Both the position numbers and the translations under genes were made by a program. From positions 1 to 64,000 of the forward strand of contig CAJATL010000335.1 of the NCBI GenBank assembly GCA_903944895.1: 64,000 bases of DNA, given 5' to 3'. The notes below the pieces were generated by a model that ran no database searches, was not told the origin of the DNA, and was given only the letters and a program-made list of their open reading frames with translations. This document shows, piece after piece, positions 9,662 through 19,449 of the stretch; positions within the stretch are counted from its first letter, which is position 1, and the number at the start of each line of letters is the position of its first letter. This DNA comes from an uncultured Bacteroidota bacterium (GTDB taxonomy: Bacteria > Bacteroidota > Bacteroidia > Bacteroidales > 4484-276).

Positions 9662-12600
9662 TTATCGGGCTATGATGAGTTTTTTAACGGAAGAAATCGT
9701 TTGTCCGGCTTCATCAGTAGCCTTTACGTAGTAAATATAAATTCCTGCACGAAGTGAAGCGCCACCCGAACTATCGCCATCCCATTTTATCGGGGTCGAA
9801 TAATAGCCGTCGTTCATGTTTTGCTGACTAAGCGTAGCTACCAGCCTTCCGCTCAGGTCGTAAATCTCAATTTTAACATCGAGTTGCGTGCCCGGTTTGT
9901 TGTGGTTGAATTTGAAATAGGTTTCGGTTTTAAATGGATTTGGATAATTAATCAATTGATTCATTGTGAAATTATCCCCATCAACAACCACAAACCTGAG
10001 CTGTGCTTCAGCCGAATTGTTGTAAACGTCCCAGAGTTTCACGGACACTTCATGTTCGCCGGGTTCGAGGTTAAAAAACGGGAAACTCACATCACCTGAT
10101 TTATAGCTGTTTAGTTGGGCTTCATAAAAATCGTTGAGGATAAACTGGTTTTCGTTATTGTTGTCGAGCACAGCTACAATGTCGTGTCCAATGCCATTTC
10201 CAACAGTATTGATACCGCTTTCATCAAAAATCTTTGCAAATAAAACCGGGTTTGAGTCGGTAATATCACCGGACCTGAAGTCCTCGTTATTCATAAAAAG
10301 TTCGATTTCGGGAGCTTTGTCGTCGGTACTTCCCGAATCATCAAAGCCTCCGATGATCAGATCTTCCTGAAATCCACTGGCATCTTCAATGCCATTTTCG
10401 GCATAGTAGCTTATTTTTCCTGTGCCGTATTCGTAAGCAATGTCTTTTGGGACAACAAAAGCGTATGAAAATTTCCCGTCGATTATCTGTGCTTTTCCCT
10501 TGTAGATAATGTTTTTGCGGAGCTTAAATGTTTTGGGAGAGCTTTCATCGTCCTGGCCCAGTGTGGTAACAATGGATTCTTTATCATAAACAATCGAGTA
10601 AATCGTACCATTGAAGCTGCTTAACGTTTTGCCGCTCCCATCGAGAATTTCACCAGAGATCGAAACATCCGAAAGTGCTTTGAGGGTATCGGGTGCAGAT
10701 GTAGTTGGATTTTCGTTGATCGACAACGTTTCGATTGAGTATTTTGGATAGGCGATTTTTAAGGCCGGATCACCGAGGAGTACAAATTTCATATCGTTAC
10801 TTTCGGAGGAGCTTTCCAGCTTTGCCAGCCGGATCAGGTCGCCCATGGCGTAATGTTCGCCATCGATTTTATCGAAAGCATGTTTATAAAAACCTTTATT
10901 AAGGCTAAGATTAGAACCGCCAAAAGTAGCCCGTGCAGTGGTGAACAGCGAAATGCCTCCACCGTTCGGGTTCAGGAAAACATATTCGCCGGCCGAAATC
11001 CGGTTGGGGTCGTCATAGCGGGTAAATTCGCAGGTGGCAGTAAGAAATACCGCAAGTTTATCCCAGTTTGTCCAGCTGTTAATATCCGAAACCTCGAGCA
11101 CGCGTTCGTGCGCCCAGCCAACTTCACCTCCGTGGCCGGTATAATTAATGATGAGCGTGCCTTTTTCGATGCGCGAACTGATGGCTGCATTTACATCGGG
11201 ATAGCGCTGGCCGCCAGGTGTAGAAGCCTGCTGATACGAATCGAGGTAGATTTTATCAATATTGTACGAACGATAAGAAGTATCAACAAATGTGGCTAAT
11301 TGCTCGGCCTGCGTCATGTGTACATTCCCGTCTTCATCATCGGCTGTAAAAGTTAAAACATTTCTCCAGTCGCCCATTAAATTTGCCGAAGTGGCATAGT
11401 GAATAACTTTATCAACCGCCATTTTCGCATCGACCGTATTCTGAACAACAAATCTGCCGATGCCAATATCGAGTAAATCACCACTACCAACGCTTTCTTC
11501 GGGATCGAGAAATCCAAAATAATCATCCGTTGCAAACGAATTGATAAAATGCAGGGATTCGTCGGATTCGTAAGTTGGGATGAAATTACTGTTGACAGGT
11601 AAAATATCTTTAAAATCATAAGAAGCATCCCCGAAAAGCAGCAGGTATTTTGGATTTCCACTTTCGCCCGAGCGTTCATAAAGCATTCTCATAAAATCCT
11701 TGATTGCCGTTAAATCCTGTGATCCCGACGAAAACTCATTGTAAATGCTTTGGGGGGTGCAAACTGCAACGGTAAGATTTGAATATGTTTTATGGAAGTC
11801 GGCAAGACGGTTGGCCTGATCGAGAAAATCAGGATGGCTTACGATAACATATTCGATGTTTTTGAGGGCATGAAGATTTTGATTTTCGATGGTTTCGACA
11901 AATTCAGCCGAGAGAAATTCAGAGCCGTCAAAAGCCATGAATTGAAGGAGTTCAGGCGTTGGAACGGTAATTTTTAATGTACTGCCCTCAAGTGAACCTT
12001 CTCTTTGAATGACATTGGTGGGATCAGTAACATCCCAAACCTTGAGACCGGCTGCGGCATTACTGATGCTGAACTCCGAAATATTATTGGCCCCAACAGC
12101 AGATAACGACCTAAAACCCATCTGCCCTGAAGTAAAAACCAGATTACGAATAACATTTACCTCAATAAAATCGAGCCAACCCGTTGAGGTGCTTGGCGAT
12201 TTGTTATATTTTATGGTTACATTAACTTCGGGTGCAGAACTAACGAAAGGTTTTTCACTACTCACTGTGCGGGCATAATAACCATTTGGATTAGCCGAAA
12301 CGGCAGGAACAATCATCGAAGTTACTACTTCGCCGTTTATTGATACAACAAACGTACTCGAACTTGATGATTGTGCCACAACCTTTACATTTACATGATG
12401 AAAGGCTGAAACATCAATATTTGGAAAAGTAAAAGGAAAAGTAAGTGTTGTTTGAAGGTCGAACAAATCGCCGTACCATTCGCGGCCTGATTTTATCAGG
12501 TTAACATTATCTTTTTCGTAAAAATCGTAATCGTTAAATTGTGATATCGTAATATTTGGAGTTATCCCGATAACAAACTCATTTAAAATCCTTTTTCCGG

Positions 12601-13474
12601 CACCAAGATCGGTTGTAATAAAATAGCAGGTGTAATCGGCATAGATATTTCTTTGGTGATTAAACAAAGTGCCGGCAGCATTTGGCTTCCATGCATCGGG
12701 GGCTTCACCGTAAAACAGGAAATAATCGTTGTCGTTAAATTTGCCGTCGCCGCCATCAACAACTTCGATGGCGTTTTCCTGAAGATCGTCGAACCTGAAT
12801 TCCGAATTTTTCTCCGGGAGCATCCCGCCGCCGTTGCCATAAAGCCTGAGGTTAGCCGTATTTACCGAGGCTACGTTAATTCCCATCGCGGTTAAATCGG
12901 CCGTAGTAACTTTGTAAACGCCGCTTTTATTGACCTTGATTTTAAACCATTTTCCCGACGAAAGCACCGAATTTTCAGCATATTCACGAGATTGGCCTGC
13001 TTTTGTTGTAGCCTGAACAGTGGTGAGAACAAGATTAAAAGCAACAAGTTTTTCGTATTTGCCGGTTTCGTTGTTCAATCTGAAAGGCAGAAATTCGACC
13101 AGGGCCACCGCCTTTTTACTGGCTCTTCCAAGTTTGACTTTCAAATTAATGGTTGTCGAAATTTCAGGCAAGTTTTCGAGGGTCAATATTTCTTCGCTGG
13201 TAAGAGGCTCAAAAACAGTTTCGGTCATTTGAGCGGAAATATCGCCTATTTCTCCCTCGAGTTTGATTTTTTGCCGGTAAACTGGCGTGGTTGGAGAATA
13301 ATCATCATAAAAGGCACCTTCGAAATACATCCTGGCAACGGAGGTGTTTTCGCTAATTTGAATGTTTTGTAATGCAGTCCATTTAATTTCCTGATCCAAC
13401 ACCTGGGTTGTGGCAGAAACGAAAAATGGCACTACGAGCGATATGAGTAAAATAAACAGTTTTCTAAGTTTCAT
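9662..13474 (-). CDS. porU: T9SS C25-family sortase PorU, paralogue 1
   Basis: This 1270-aa protein has the same layout as its downstream neighbour: signal peptide (MKLRKLF onwards), prodomain, C25 peptidase domain, and a C-terminal sorting-type domain ending KLIIAR. The dyad is intact: His781 in YTGHGGE and Cys815 in TATCEFTR. The two proteins align along their full length, with many shared blocks but clear divergence, so this is an old tandem duplication. The ORF track start at 13564 adds 30 residues before a good signal peptide, so 13474 is preferred. It is divergent from the PorP/SprF gene across about 240 bases. Confidence 0.88.
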   Translation of the reverse strand: MKLRKLFILLISLVVPFFVSATTQVLDQEIKWTALQNIQISENTSVARMYFEGAFYDDYSPTTPVYRQKIKLEGEIGDISAQMTETVFEPLTSEEILTLENLPEISTTINLKVKLGRASKKAVALVEFLPFRLNNETGKYEKLVAFNLVLTTVQATTKAGQSREYAENSVLSSGKWFKIKVNKSGVYKVTTADLTAMGINVASVNTANLRLYGNGGGMLPEKNSEFRFDDLQENAIEVVDGGDGKFNDNDYFLFYGEAPDAWKPNAAGTLFNHQRNIYADYTCYFITTDLGAGKRILNEFVIGITPNITISQFNDYDFYEKDNVNLIKSGREWYGDLFDLQTTLTFPFTFPNIDVSAFHHVNVKVVAQSSSSSTFVVSINGEVVTSMIVPAVSANPNGYYARTVSSEKPFVSSAPEVNVTIKYNKSPSTSTGWLDFIEVNVIRNLVFTSGQMGFRSLSAVGANNISEFSISNAAAGLKVWDVTDPTNVIQREGSLEGSTLKITVPTPELLQFMAFDGSEFLSAEFVETIENQNLHALKNIEYVIVSHPDFLDQANRLADFHKTYSNLTVAVCTPQSIYNEFSSGSQDLTAIKDFMRMLYERSGESGNPKYLLLFGDASYDFKDILPVNSNFIPTYESDESLHFINSFATDDYFGFLDPEESVGSGDLLDIGIGRFVVQNTVDAKMAVDKVIHYATSANLMGDWRNVLTFTADDEDGNVHMTQAEQLATFVDTSYRSYNIDKIYLDSYQQASTPGGQRYPDVNAAISSRIEKGTLIINYTGHGGEVGWAHERVLEVSDINSWTNWDKLAVFLTATCEFTRYDDPNRISAGEYVFLNPNGGGISLFTTARATFGGSNLSLNKGFYKHAFDKIDGEHYAMGDLIRLAKLESSSESNDMKFVLLGDPALKIAYPKYSIETLSINENPTTSAPDTLKALSDVSISGEILDGSGKTLSSFNGTIYSIVYDKESIVTTLGQDDESSPKTFKLRKNIIYKGKAQIIDGKFSYAFVVPKDIAYEYGTGKISYYAENGIEDASGFQEDLIIGGFDDSGSTDDKAPEIELFMNNEDFRSGDITDSNPVLFAKIFDESGINTVGNGIGHDIVAVLDNNNENQFILNDFYEAQLNSYKSGDVSFPFFNLEPGEHEVSVKLWDVYNNSAEAQLRFVVVDGDNFTMNQLINYPNPFKTETYFKFNHNKPGTQLDVKIEIYDLSGRLVATLSQQNMNDGYYSTPIKWDGDSSGGASLRAGIYIYYVKATDEAGQTISSVKKLIIAR

Positions 13475-13717
13475 GATACTAATAAGTTTAATAAAACCTG
13501 TAAAAAAATGCCGGTCATCCCAGCCTTGATTTAATGTTACAATTTTGATTTCCTCAATTAACAATTAATTCGTTCAGATGTTGATTAGCGCTTGTAACAA
13601 ACTGTTAAAAAACGCCTTACGGCTCTCAATATTGCTGCCGGCTTAGCGGCTTTAAAATATTCTCATTAATAAAGAGTTAAATAGATAAATATTGGTTGCG
13701 TGAACAGGCTGAATATC

Positions 13718-14719
13718 ATGTTAAAAAATTTCAAATTTCTTTTTATCATCCTCCCGGCGATGTTATTAGCCAGCATGTTGGCATCAGGCCAGGATTACAC
13801 CTATTCGCAGTTTTATGCAAATCCACTGTATTTGAACCCGGCATTGGCAGGATCGGAGTATTGTCCCAGGATATCGCTCAGTTACCGCAACCAATGGCCG
13901 GCACTTCCGGGATCGTTTGCCTCTTATGGTGTGTCGTTCGACAAATATGTCGATTTTATACACGGTGGCGTGGGCGTGATCGTAAATTATGATAAGTCGG
14001 GCGAGGCAGCCATTAACAAAGCCCAGATAAATGCCATGTATGCTTACAACCTGATTATCGACAGCAAAATCTCAGCGAATTTTGCACTTCAGGCCGGGTA
14101 TGGTCAGAGAAGTGTTAATATGAGCGACTTTGTATTTGGATCGCAAATTGACCCTGGAACCGGCAATGTTATTACTAACAGCGGGCCATTTGGTGAATCA
14201 TCCAGCGCTGTTTATTATGCTGATTTTGCCGGTGGCTTTTTGCTGGGCTTCGATGAAAAATACTTTTTCGGGGGTGCAGTTCATCATCTTACCCAGCCCA
14301 ACGTTAGTTTTTTTTATGGAGAAGAGGATTTGCTCAACATGAAAATTACAGTTCATGGTGGCGCCAACATTGATTTTGACAACGGTTACCGCCGCTCGGC
14401 TACACCGGGTTTTAAGATCTCACCCAATGTGTTGTATCAGCAACAAGGCGATTTTAAACAGCTCAATGTTGGAAGTTATTTTACCTTTGCCTCATTTACA
14501 GCTGGTTTGTGGTACCGATATGCCTTTGAAAACACAGATGCAGCGATAGTTTCCTTTGGTTTTACAAAAGATAATCTCAGGGCGGGTTATAGTTTTGACT
14601 ACACCGTTTCGAAACTTACAAGTGCAACCGGCGGTGCACACGAAATATCGGTTGCCTGGATTTTCGACTGCGAGAAAAAAAGTAGAAGACCAAAAACAAT
14701 AATATGCCCGACATTTTAG
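13718..14719 (+). CDS. PorP/SprF family T9SS outer-membrane protein
   Basis: The 333-aa protein has a signal peptide followed by the family signature QDYTYSQFYANPLYLNPALAG and SLSYRNQWPALPG, then barrel strands up to ISVAWIFDC. PorP/SprF proteins belong to the T9SS machinery or to specific cargo export and anchoring to the cell surface. ATG at 13718 is preferred to the GTG at 13700 because it places the signal peptide at the N terminus. gldJ follows after 29 bases, so the pair is probably one transcript. Confidence 0.9.
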   Translation: MLKNFKFLFIILPAMLLASMLASGQDYTYSQFYANPLYLNPALAGSEYCPRISLSYRNQWPALPGSFASYGVSFDKYVDFIHGGVGVIVNYDKSGEAAINKAQINAMYAYNLIIDSKISANFALQAGYGQRSVNMSDFVFGSQIDPGTGNVITNSGPFGESSSAVYYADFAGGFLLGFDEKYFFGGAVHHLTQPNVSFFYGEEDLLNMKITVHGGANIDFDNGYRRSATPGFKISPNVLYQQQGDFKQLNVGSYFTFASFTAGLWYRYAFENTDAAIVSFGFTKDNLRAGYSFDYTVSKLTSATGGAHEISVAWIFDCEKKSRRPKTIICPTF

Positions 14720-14748
14720 TTAATTACACTGTTTTGAAAAAAAACCCG

Positions 14749-16245
14749 ATGAAAATGTTCAGAATAAAGCAGTTATTTGGTTTATTAACCATTATTTCCA
14801 TTTCAGTATTTAGTACATCCTGTAAAGGTATTTTTGGGACGAAGAACAGCGCTTCGCCTACTACCGGCTGGGAATACAACAATCCTCAAAACGGGGGTTT
14901 TGAAGTATCAAAAGTTAACGAACAGGAAACCGGTCCCGGTTTGGTGTTCATCGAAGGTGGTACCTTTGTGATGGGACAGGTAAAGGAAGACCCTTTATCC
15001 GAAAATAATAATCCACCACGAAGAGTTACCGTTCGCTCCTTTTATATGGACGAAACGGAAGTTACCAACCTCGATTACCTCGAGTATCTTTACTGGCTGA
15101 GTCGTATTTATGGCGAAGAATATCCGGAAGTTTACCGCAAAGCCTTGCCAGACACGCTGGTATGGCGCGAACGGCTCGCCTACAATGAGCCTTTGGCTAA
15201 TTTGTACCTGCGTCATCCATCATACCACAATTACCCTGTTGTTGGTGTTTCCTGGAAACAGGCCTCCGATTACTGCTCATGGCGCTCCGACCGGGTTAAC
15301 GAAATGCTCCTGATCCGTCAGGGAATTCTTGACCCGGATCCTGATCAGGCTGGCAGTAACAATTTTAATACCGACGCCTATTTAGCCGGACAATACACCG
15401 GATTGGTTAATAAACCGTTGCAAGACCTCGACCCGAGCGGAACCGGCGAAAGAGCTGTCCGCATGGAAGACGGAATCCTTCTGCCGAAATACAGGCTTCC
15501 AACCGAAGCTGAGTGGGAATATGCAGCAGTTGGCCTTTCCGGAAAATATGAAAATATTGCCGAGCGCCGCACTTATCCCTGGGATGGACAACAAGTGAGA
15601 AATACCGGCGACAAAAAATATTACGGCGAGTTTAACGACAATTTTAAACGTGGAAGAGGCGATTACATGGGCCTTGCCGGCAGCCTGAACGATGGATCCG
15701 ACATTACTGCCCCGGTTGGAACGTATCCTCCAAACGATTTTGGTTTATATAATATGGCCGGTAATGTGAGCGAATGGGTTCAGGATGTTTATCGCCCGCT
15801 CAGCCACGAAGATGTAGCCGATTTCAGCCCTTTCAGAGGTAATGTTTTCATGACGCCCGAACTGGACGAAGAAGGTAATCTGGCTGAAAAAGACAGCCTT
15901 GGAAAAATGCGCTACCGCGAAATTACAGTTAATGAAGCCGTTGACCGCACCAATTATCGTGAAGCTAATAATATTAATTACCTCGATGGTGATAATCGCT
16001 CTGTACTCGAACGCTCACAATGGCAATCATCAACAAACAATCAGACTTCTACCAAAAAAATGTATGATTACGGCCAAAACTCACTGATTAATGATGAGTC
16101 GAGGGTTTTCAAAGGTGGTTCATGGCGAGATGGCGCTTACTATCTCAGCCCCGGAGTAAGAAGATTTTTTGATCAAAATGAAGCCACAAACTTTATTGGT
16201 TTTCGCTGCGCAATGGACAGAGTGGGCGGGGCCAGTATCAAGTAA
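14749..16245 (+). CDS. gldJ: Gliding motility / T9SS lipoprotein GldJ
   Basis: This 498-aa lipoprotein has a lipobox at STSC (Cys about 25). The rest is a formylglycine-generating-enzyme-like (SUMF1) fold: GTFVMGQ, DETEVTN, YRLPTEAEWEYAA, NMAGNVSEWVQDVY and the C-terminal FKGGSWRDG with GFRCAMD. GldJ is needed for gliding and stabilises GldK and the T9SS. The locus order porV-porU-gldJ is conserved in Bacteroidota, which favours GldJ over GldK. ATG 14749 is chosen over the ORF start at 14704, which overlaps the previous gene and precedes the signal peptide. Confidence 0.9.
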   Translation: MKMFRIKQLFGLLTIISISVFSTSCKGIFGTKNSASPTTGWEYNNPQNGGFEVSKVNEQETGPGLVFIEGGTFVMGQVKEDPLSENNNPPRRVTVRSFYMDETEVTNLDYLEYLYWLSRIYGEEYPEVYRKALPDTLVWRERLAYNEPLANLYLRHPSYHNYPVVGVSWKQASDYCSWRSDRVNEMLLIRQGILDPDPDQAGSNNFNTDAYLAGQYTGLVNKPLQDLDPSGTGERAVRMEDGILLPKYRLPTEAEWEYAAVGLSGKYENIAERRTYPWDGQQVRNTGDKKYYGEFNDNFKRGRGDYMGLAGSLNDGSDITAPVGTYPPNDFGLYNMAGNVSEWVQDVYRPLSHEDVADFSPFRGNVFMTPELDEEGNLAEKDSLGKMRYREITVNEAVDRTNYREANNINYLDGDNRSVLERSQWQSSTNNQTSTKKMYDYGQNSLINDESRVFKGGSWRDGAYYLSPGVRRFFDQNEATNFIGFRCAMDRVGGASIK

Positions 16246-16268
16246 AACGATTTTTTAAAGATAAACTT

Positions 16269-16306
16269 AAAAAACCCCGCTGCAAATTTTTGTGTCGGGG
16301 TTTTTC
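16269..16306 (+). terminator. Intrinsic terminator after gldJ
   Basis: The stem AAAAAACCCCG with CGGGGTTTTT and a following T-rich run lies 24 bases after the gldJ stop and 47 bases before murF. Confidence 0.8.
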
Positions 16307-16352
16307 TTATTTTCGTAACCCTAATAATTTTCACAACAAAACCGACTTTTTC

Positions 16353-17648
16353 ATGAAAACATATCTTTATGATCTTTATGCTGCTTTCCGACAACACCCA
16401 AAAATTGTCACCGATTCACGGAAAGTAGTTCCAGGCAGCATATTCTTCGCCCTCAGAGGCGATAATTTTAATGGAAATGCTTTTGCAGAGGAGGCCCTCG
16501 ACAATGGAGCTGCATATGCCGTAATTGATGAACAGAAATATTTGGCTGGAAGCCGGTATTTTCTGGTCGATAATGTCATTCGCACCCTTCAGGAACTTGC
16601 TGTACATCATCGCTCACAACTCAAAATACCTGTTATTGGAATAACCGGAACCAACGGAAAAACGACCACCAAAGAACTCATCAGCAAGGTGCTTTCCAAA
16701 AAATTCAGAACTAGCTCAACTACCGGAAATCTGAATAATCATATCGGCGTTCCTTTGTCGGTTTTGCAGATAAAACCTGACGATGAAATCGCAGTTATCG
16801 AAATGGGGGCAAACCACCCCGGTGAAATTGCCGCATTATCAAAGATTGCCATGCCCGATCACGGGCTGATTACAAACATTGGCAAGGCTCATCTCGAAGG
16901 TTTCATCACTTATGAAGGTGTAATAATCGCCAAAAATGAATTGTATCAACATCTTAACGAGCATCAGGGCCATGTTTTTGTAAATGGCTCGGATGATTTA
17001 TTGATGAGGCTTTCGGTAAACCTGAAAAGAACCACTTACGGTACAATCGAAAATGCAGATACTTACGGGAAACTCTCCGGAATTTTTCCTTTTGTGTCGA
17101 TTGAAGTTTTGTTTGGCGAAAAAACCAAAGAGATGAACTCAAAACTCATTGGCGCTTATAATTTTGATAATTTGATGGCTGCCGCGTGTATCGGAGTTTA
17201 TTTTGGTGTCGAGGCCAACCGCATCAAAGCTGCCATTGAGGGTTACATTCCCGCCAACAACCGCTCACAGATTATCGATACCAGGAAAAATAAGGTTATT
17301 CTGGATGCTTACAATGCAAACCCAACGAGCATGGAAGCCGCCCTTCGCAGTTTTGCTGCCTACCCCGTCGACAATAAAATGCTGATTATTGGCGATATGC
17401 TCGAACTCGGCCCGGCAAGCCATTCTGAGCATCTGAGAATGCTTGATATCATCAATTCGCTCGATTTTAATGATGTATTATTGGTTGGAAGATATTTTAC
17501 GATGGTGAGTCGCAATTCCGAAATCCCATCATTTATGACTGTTGCAAAAGCCATTCATTGGCTCAAAAGCCATCGGCCCGAAAACAAAACGATTTTAGTA
17601 AAGGGTTCACGCGGAATTATGCTCGAAAAGACCTTAAAAATCCTGTAA
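16353..17648 (+). CDS. murF: UDP-N-acetylmuramoyl-tripeptide--D-alanyl-D-alanine ligase
   Basis: This 431-aa Mur ligase adds D-Ala-D-Ala to the UDP-MurNAc-tripeptide in the cytoplasm, the last soluble step of peptidoglycan precursor synthesis. The N-terminal domain has DSRKVVPGSIFFALRGDNFNG, followed by the ATP-binding loop GITGTNGKTTTKE and the central motif EMGANHPGEI; DAYNANPTSM is the MurF signature. The start at 16353 is preferred to 16290, because the extra 21 residues lie in the terminator region. anmK starts 2 bases after its stop. Confidence 0.96.
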   Translation: MKTYLYDLYAAFRQHPKIVTDSRKVVPGSIFFALRGDNFNGNAFAEEALDNGAAYAVIDEQKYLAGSRYFLVDNVIRTLQELAVHHRSQLKIPVIGITGTNGKTTTKELISKVLSKKFRTSSTTGNLNNHIGVPLSVLQIKPDDEIAVIEMGANHPGEIAALSKIAMPDHGLITNIGKAHLEGFITYEGVIIAKNELYQHLNEHQGHVFVNGSDDLLMRLSVNLKRTTYGTIENADTYGKLSGIFPFVSIEVLFGEKTKEMNSKLIGAYNFDNLMAAACIGVYFGVEANRIKAAIEGYIPANNRSQIIDTRKNKVILDAYNANPTSMEAALRSFAAYPVDNKMLIIGDMLELGPASHSEHLRMLDIINSLDFNDVLLVGRYFTMVSRNSEIPSFMTVAKAIHWLKSHRPENKTILVKGSRGIMLEKTLKIL

Positions 17649-17649
17649 A

Positions 17650-18714
17650 ATGCCCGTCATCAAAACCATCGGGATTATGTCGGGGACTTCGCTGGATGGT
17701 GTTGACCTGGCCTGCTGTGAGTTTGAACAAACCGGTGAAAAATGGAATTTTGAAATTAAGGCCGCCGAAACCTTCGCCTATTCTGCCGAATGGAAGCAAC
17801 GATTAGCAACAGCCTCCGGGCAAACCGGCATCGAACTTGCTTTTACAAATAATTTGCTGGGCGGGTATTTTGGTGAAATGGTGCGGGATTTTATCAAAAA
17901 ACACAAATTTACGCCCGATTTTATAGCTTCGCACGGCCATACCATTTTTCATCGGCCTGCTGATGGATTAACCCTTCAGATTGGAAGCGGCGCCGAAATT
18001 GCGGCTCAAACCAGCCTCACCACAGTTTGTGATTTTCGTACTTCCGATGTTGCCTTGGGTGGACAAGGCGCTCCTCTGGTTCCGGTTGGAGATAAACTAT
18101 TGTTTTCTGAATTTCAGTTTTGCCTGAATCTGGGCGGTTTTGCCAATATTTCATTCGATAAATCCGGCCAACGAATTGCTTTTGATGTTTGCCCGCTCAA
18201 CACCGTTTTGAACGATCTCGCTAATCAACTCGACCTGGATTTTGATAAAGATGGACAAGTAGCCGCTTCCGGTAAGGTTCATGAGCATTTATTGAAAGCC
18301 CTCAATGCCATTGCTTTTTATTCCAAAAAACCACCAAAATCGCTTGGCCGCGAATGGCTCGAAACCAGTTTTATGCCGGTTCTCAACAATTTTAATTTGG
18401 ATATTCCTGATAAAATGAGGACGTTGGCCGAACATTTTGCCATTCAGATTGCGGCTGTTGCAAAAGATAAACCATCCGGCAAAATGCTGATTACCGGTGG
18501 CGGTGCTTTTAACCGTTTTCTTATCGAAAGGATTTGTGATCATTCGGCACATCAAATCATTATTCCCGATCCGCTGATTGTCAACTTTAAAGAGGCTTTG
18601 ATTTTTGCCTTCCTTGGTGTTTTACGGTTAAAAGGAATTCCAAATTGCCTGAGTTCGGTTACAGGCGCTTCGCATGATAATGTGGGCGGGGCTGTTTATT
18701 TTGGTGGGAAATAA
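17650..18714 (+). CDS. anmK: Anhydro-N-acetylmuramic acid kinase
   Basis: This 354-aa protein phosphorylates and hydrolyses 1,6-anhydroMurNAc to MurNAc-6-phosphate during recycling of cell-wall fragments. Family motifs are GIMSGTSLDGVDLACCEF at the N terminus, SHGHTIFHRP, FRTSDVALGGQGAPLVP, and GGGAFNRFL near the end. It starts 2 bases after murF, giving a precursor-synthesis plus recycling pair in one transcript. It converges with the next minus-strand gene after 24 bases, with no clear terminator hairpin between them. Confidence 0.95.
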   Translation: MPVIKTIGIMSGTSLDGVDLACCEFEQTGEKWNFEIKAAETFAYSAEWKQRLATASGQTGIELAFTNNLLGGYFGEMVRDFIKKHKFTPDFIASHGHTIFHRPADGLTLQIGSGAEIAAQTSLTTVCDFRTSDVALGGQGAPLVPVGDKLLFSEFQFCLNLGGFANISFDKSGQRIAFDVCPLNTVLNDLANQLDLDFDKDGQVAASGKVHEHLLKALNAIAFYSKKPPKSLGREWLETSFMPVLNNFNLDIPDKMRTLAEHFAIQIAAVAKDKPSGKMLITGGGAFNRFLIERICDHSAHQIIIPDPLIVNFKEALIFAFLGVLRLKGIPNCLSSVTGASHDNVGGAVYFGGK

Positions 18715-18738
18715 ACTAAAACTCTAATTTATTTCAGA

Positions 18739-19428
18739 TCATCGGATCATTAAAAATCCTCTTTTCGCCTCCTCAACAAAAGCCTTAACCTTCGTTTCAT
18801 CTTTTCTCCCAGAAGCATTTTCGACACCGGTATGCACATCAACGCCACTTGGGCGGATTTGAATGATGGCATCAAAAACATTTTCAGGATTAAGCCCTCC
18901 TGCAATGATTACAGGTTTTTTTGAAACAGTAGTAATTTTCTGGCTTACCTGCCAGTCGTGTGTTTTTCCGGTTGCACCTGATGCCCCGGTTTCGGGATTA
19001 AAAGTGTCGGTGATGAAGGCATCCGCCAGGTTTTCGATCAAAGTTACAAGCTGCGTTAGCTCGTCAGCATTATCTTTTTTTATTACCAGACTTTTCCAGA
19101 TGCCAAGCAGAGGCGCGTCGTTTCTGAGTTTTTCCAGTTCCTGCAAACTAATCGGGCCATGTAACTGCACGGTTTTGCAATCCAGGAAATCCGCCAGTCC
19201 GATAATTTCATCACTTTTATCAAGATAAGTAATCAGCACCGATTTTTCCTGGATCTGGAGGTTTTTGATAATTTGTGCAGCCTGATCTTCGGTAAGATCT
19301 TCCTGGTTAAAATCGAGCCTGAACGGAAAGCCGAGGTGTGTTGCCCCGGCATCCAAAACCATTCTGGCTTCGGCCTCATCAATAATTCCGGCAATTTGAA
19401 TAATGTTTTTTGAGTTTTGAGTTTGCAT
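18739..19428 (-). CDS. TrpF-like (phosphoribosylanthranilate isomerase fold) protein lacking the catalytic Cys
   Basis: The 229-aa beta/alpha-barrel protein keeps much of the TrpF pattern: VQLHG, a DT..GASGATGKTHDW segment carrying the presumed general-acid Asp, and AGGLNPENV with GVDVHTGVENASGRKD near the end. The N-terminal motif usually written K-(I/V)-C-G, which supplies the catalytic base Cys, reads Q-I-A-G here, and the SPR phosphate motif is also altered (LGFPFRLDF). There are no trp genes nearby; it lies 21 bases downstream of tcdA. It may be a repurposed barrel or a weak isomerase. Confidence 0.7.
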   Translation of the reverse strand: MQTQNSKNIIQIAGIIDEAEARMVLDAGATHLGFPFRLDFNQEDLTEDQAAQIIKNLQIQEKSVLITYLDKSDEIIGLADFLDCKTVQLHGPISLQELEKLRNDAPLLGIWKSLVIKKDNADELTQLVTLIENLADAFITDTFNPETGASGATGKTHDWQVSQKITTVSKKPVIIAGGLNPENVFDAIIQIRPSGVDVHTGVENASGRKDETKVKAFVEEAKRGFLMIR

Positions 19429-19449
19429 CTTAAATTAACTTTTGGAAAT

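Noticed and set aside
18739-19428. Tryptophan operon fragment
   Set aside because: No other trp gene is adjacent and the TrpF-like protein lacks the catalytic Cys, so a plain trpF call was not made.
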